6,087 nt of DNA from Pelotomaculum sp. UBA3103 (GTDB lineage: Bacteria; Bacillota; Desulfotomaculia; Desulfotomaculales; Pelotomaculaceae). The translations under genes were made by a program, and so were the position numbers. Location: assembly GCA_002365855.1 (NCBI GenBank), contig DFAP01000133.1:1-6087 (forward strand), given 5' to 3'. Positions 5,414 to 6,087 of this stretch are shown piece by piece (position 1 is the first letter of the stretch; every line of letters begins with the position of its first letter). The notes below the pieces were generated by a model. The model worked only from the letters and a program-made list of their open reading frames with translations. It had not been told where the DNA came from and did no database searches.

Positions 5414-6087
5414 ATGGAGAAGAAACAGCCTGTATCATACAGAAATCAACGCCGACCCAAAGGCTATGTCGATACTTTAACTATAAACTTTTTCCATATG
5501 AGAAACCCCTGGGTAACTGCCTGGTGGTCTGCCGCTTTTCCGGGATACGGACACATAATCATGGGCAGTTACATTAAGGGGTTTTTATTAAATTTCTGGG
5601 AGTTATTCATAAACATAAAAGCTAATCTAAATGTCGCAATAATGTATTCACTGACAGGAAGATTCGAACAGGCAAAGGAAAATATAAATTTAGATTGGTT
5701 CCTTCTTTACGTAGCCGTGTATATTATTTCTATTTGGACAGCTTACAATTTGACGGTCGATATAAACAAACTATCAATTTTGGCTGACAGGGAAGATTCA
5801 TTATATGTCCAGTTAAAGTCAGTTCGATGGATATTTGTTACCTGGACAAGAGAAGCCCTTGGGTAGCAGCTATATTTTCATCACTTGCTCCAGGGACAGG
5901 CCATTTATATACTCACAGAATACCCACAAGCTTTTTTTTGCTAGTGAAATTCATACTGGTTATCTATTTTTCCCATTTACTTCCTGCCATACACTATACA
6001 GCGGTGGGAGCATTTGAGCAGGCCACAGTTGCTATTGACCCTCAATGGTTTCTTTTTTTACCGTCACTATTGGGTTTTGCTATTTAC
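5414..6087 (+). pseudogene. two-repeat integral membrane protein, frame-shifted and cut by the window edge
   Basis: The ATG at 5414 follows TAGAGGTG (5401-5408); an in-frame GTG at 5408 overlaps that site and is unlikely. The first frame gives 150 residues: a basic N-terminus, then a hydrophobic repeat (residues 31-111) beginning NPWVTAWWSAAFPGYGH. It ends at TAG 5864-5866 in a tail unrelated to the rest. A second frame, shifted by minus one and open from 5788, continues with MDICYLDKRSPWVAAIFSS and APGTGH, a second copy of the same repeat, and runs off the edge. A one-base loss near 5795-5803 explains the switch (DREDS, then FIICPVKVSS). The intact protein would be well over 220 residues with several membrane helices. 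The PGxGH motif near a helix start recalls small TM2-like membrane modules, but the function is unknown. Confidence 0.7.
5504..6087 (+). repeat. internal protein-level duplication (5504-5746 and 5854-6087)
   Basis: The two halves align without gaps over 78 residues with about 25 identities by eye. Shared positions include PWV-A, PG-GH, a later F-LL, AI-Y, the GxFEQA block and I--xWFL. The halves lie in different reading frames (2 and 1), so the similarity shows that both frames belonged to one gene. Confidence 0.75.

Noticed and set aside
1..6087. CRISPR array, insertion sequence, prophage or defence system
   Set aside because: No regularly spaced repeats, transposase, integrase, nuclease or phage-like genes are visible on either strand.

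Overview
The window looks like chromosomal DNA from an endospore-forming, Gram-positive anaerobe of the Firmicutes. It may belong to the Peptococcaceae / Desulfotomaculum-Pelotomaculum group, but that is inferred from protein style only. The evidence is strong GGAGG-type ribosome binding sites, TTG and GTG starts, intrinsic terminators, a PdaB-type sporulation deacetylase homologue and a Firmicutes-style D-Ala-D-Ala carboxypeptidase. I see no transposase, integrase, phage module or CRISPR array.

Layout. (1) 1-430, plus strand: a short, frame-shifted gene resembling a histidine-kinase dimerisation domain without its phospho-acceptor histidine, a doubtful small ORF, and a hairpin terminator. 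(2) 535-1829, minus strand: an exported penicillin-binding-protein-type D,D-carboxypeptidase followed by a tRNA-Val(GAC) gene with its own promoter and terminator. (3) 1930-2759, plus strand: the PdaB-like gene, divergent from the carboxypeptidase and closed by a clear terminator. (4) 2760-3651, plus strand: a hairpin-rich leader, then two small proteins I do not recognise, closed by a strong bidirectional terminator. (5) 3682-4098, minus strand: a 64-residue two-helix membrane protein, with what may be a decayed tiny gene upstream. (6) 4131-4904, plus strand: a membrane-anchored L,D-transpeptidase. (7) 4905-5413: about 500 bases with no intact gene but a possible degraded reading frame on the minus strand. 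(8) 5414 to the right edge, plus strand: a membrane protein built from two homologous halves, with the halves in different reading frames because of a one-base lesion.

Function. The three recognisable enzymes all act on peptidoglycan outside the membrane: D,D-carboxypeptidase, a polysaccharide-deacetylase-fold protein and L,D-transpeptidase. The first two diverge from a shared 100-base region, and the PdaB family is tied to spore formation. The PdaB-like protein has lost every usual zinc ligand, so it may not be a working hydrolase.

The most notable points are the missing catalytic residues in the PdaB homologue, the duplicated two-repeat membrane protein split by a frameshift, and broken frames near both edges. 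These breaks may be real decay or base-level sequence errors; the sequence alone cannot decide.
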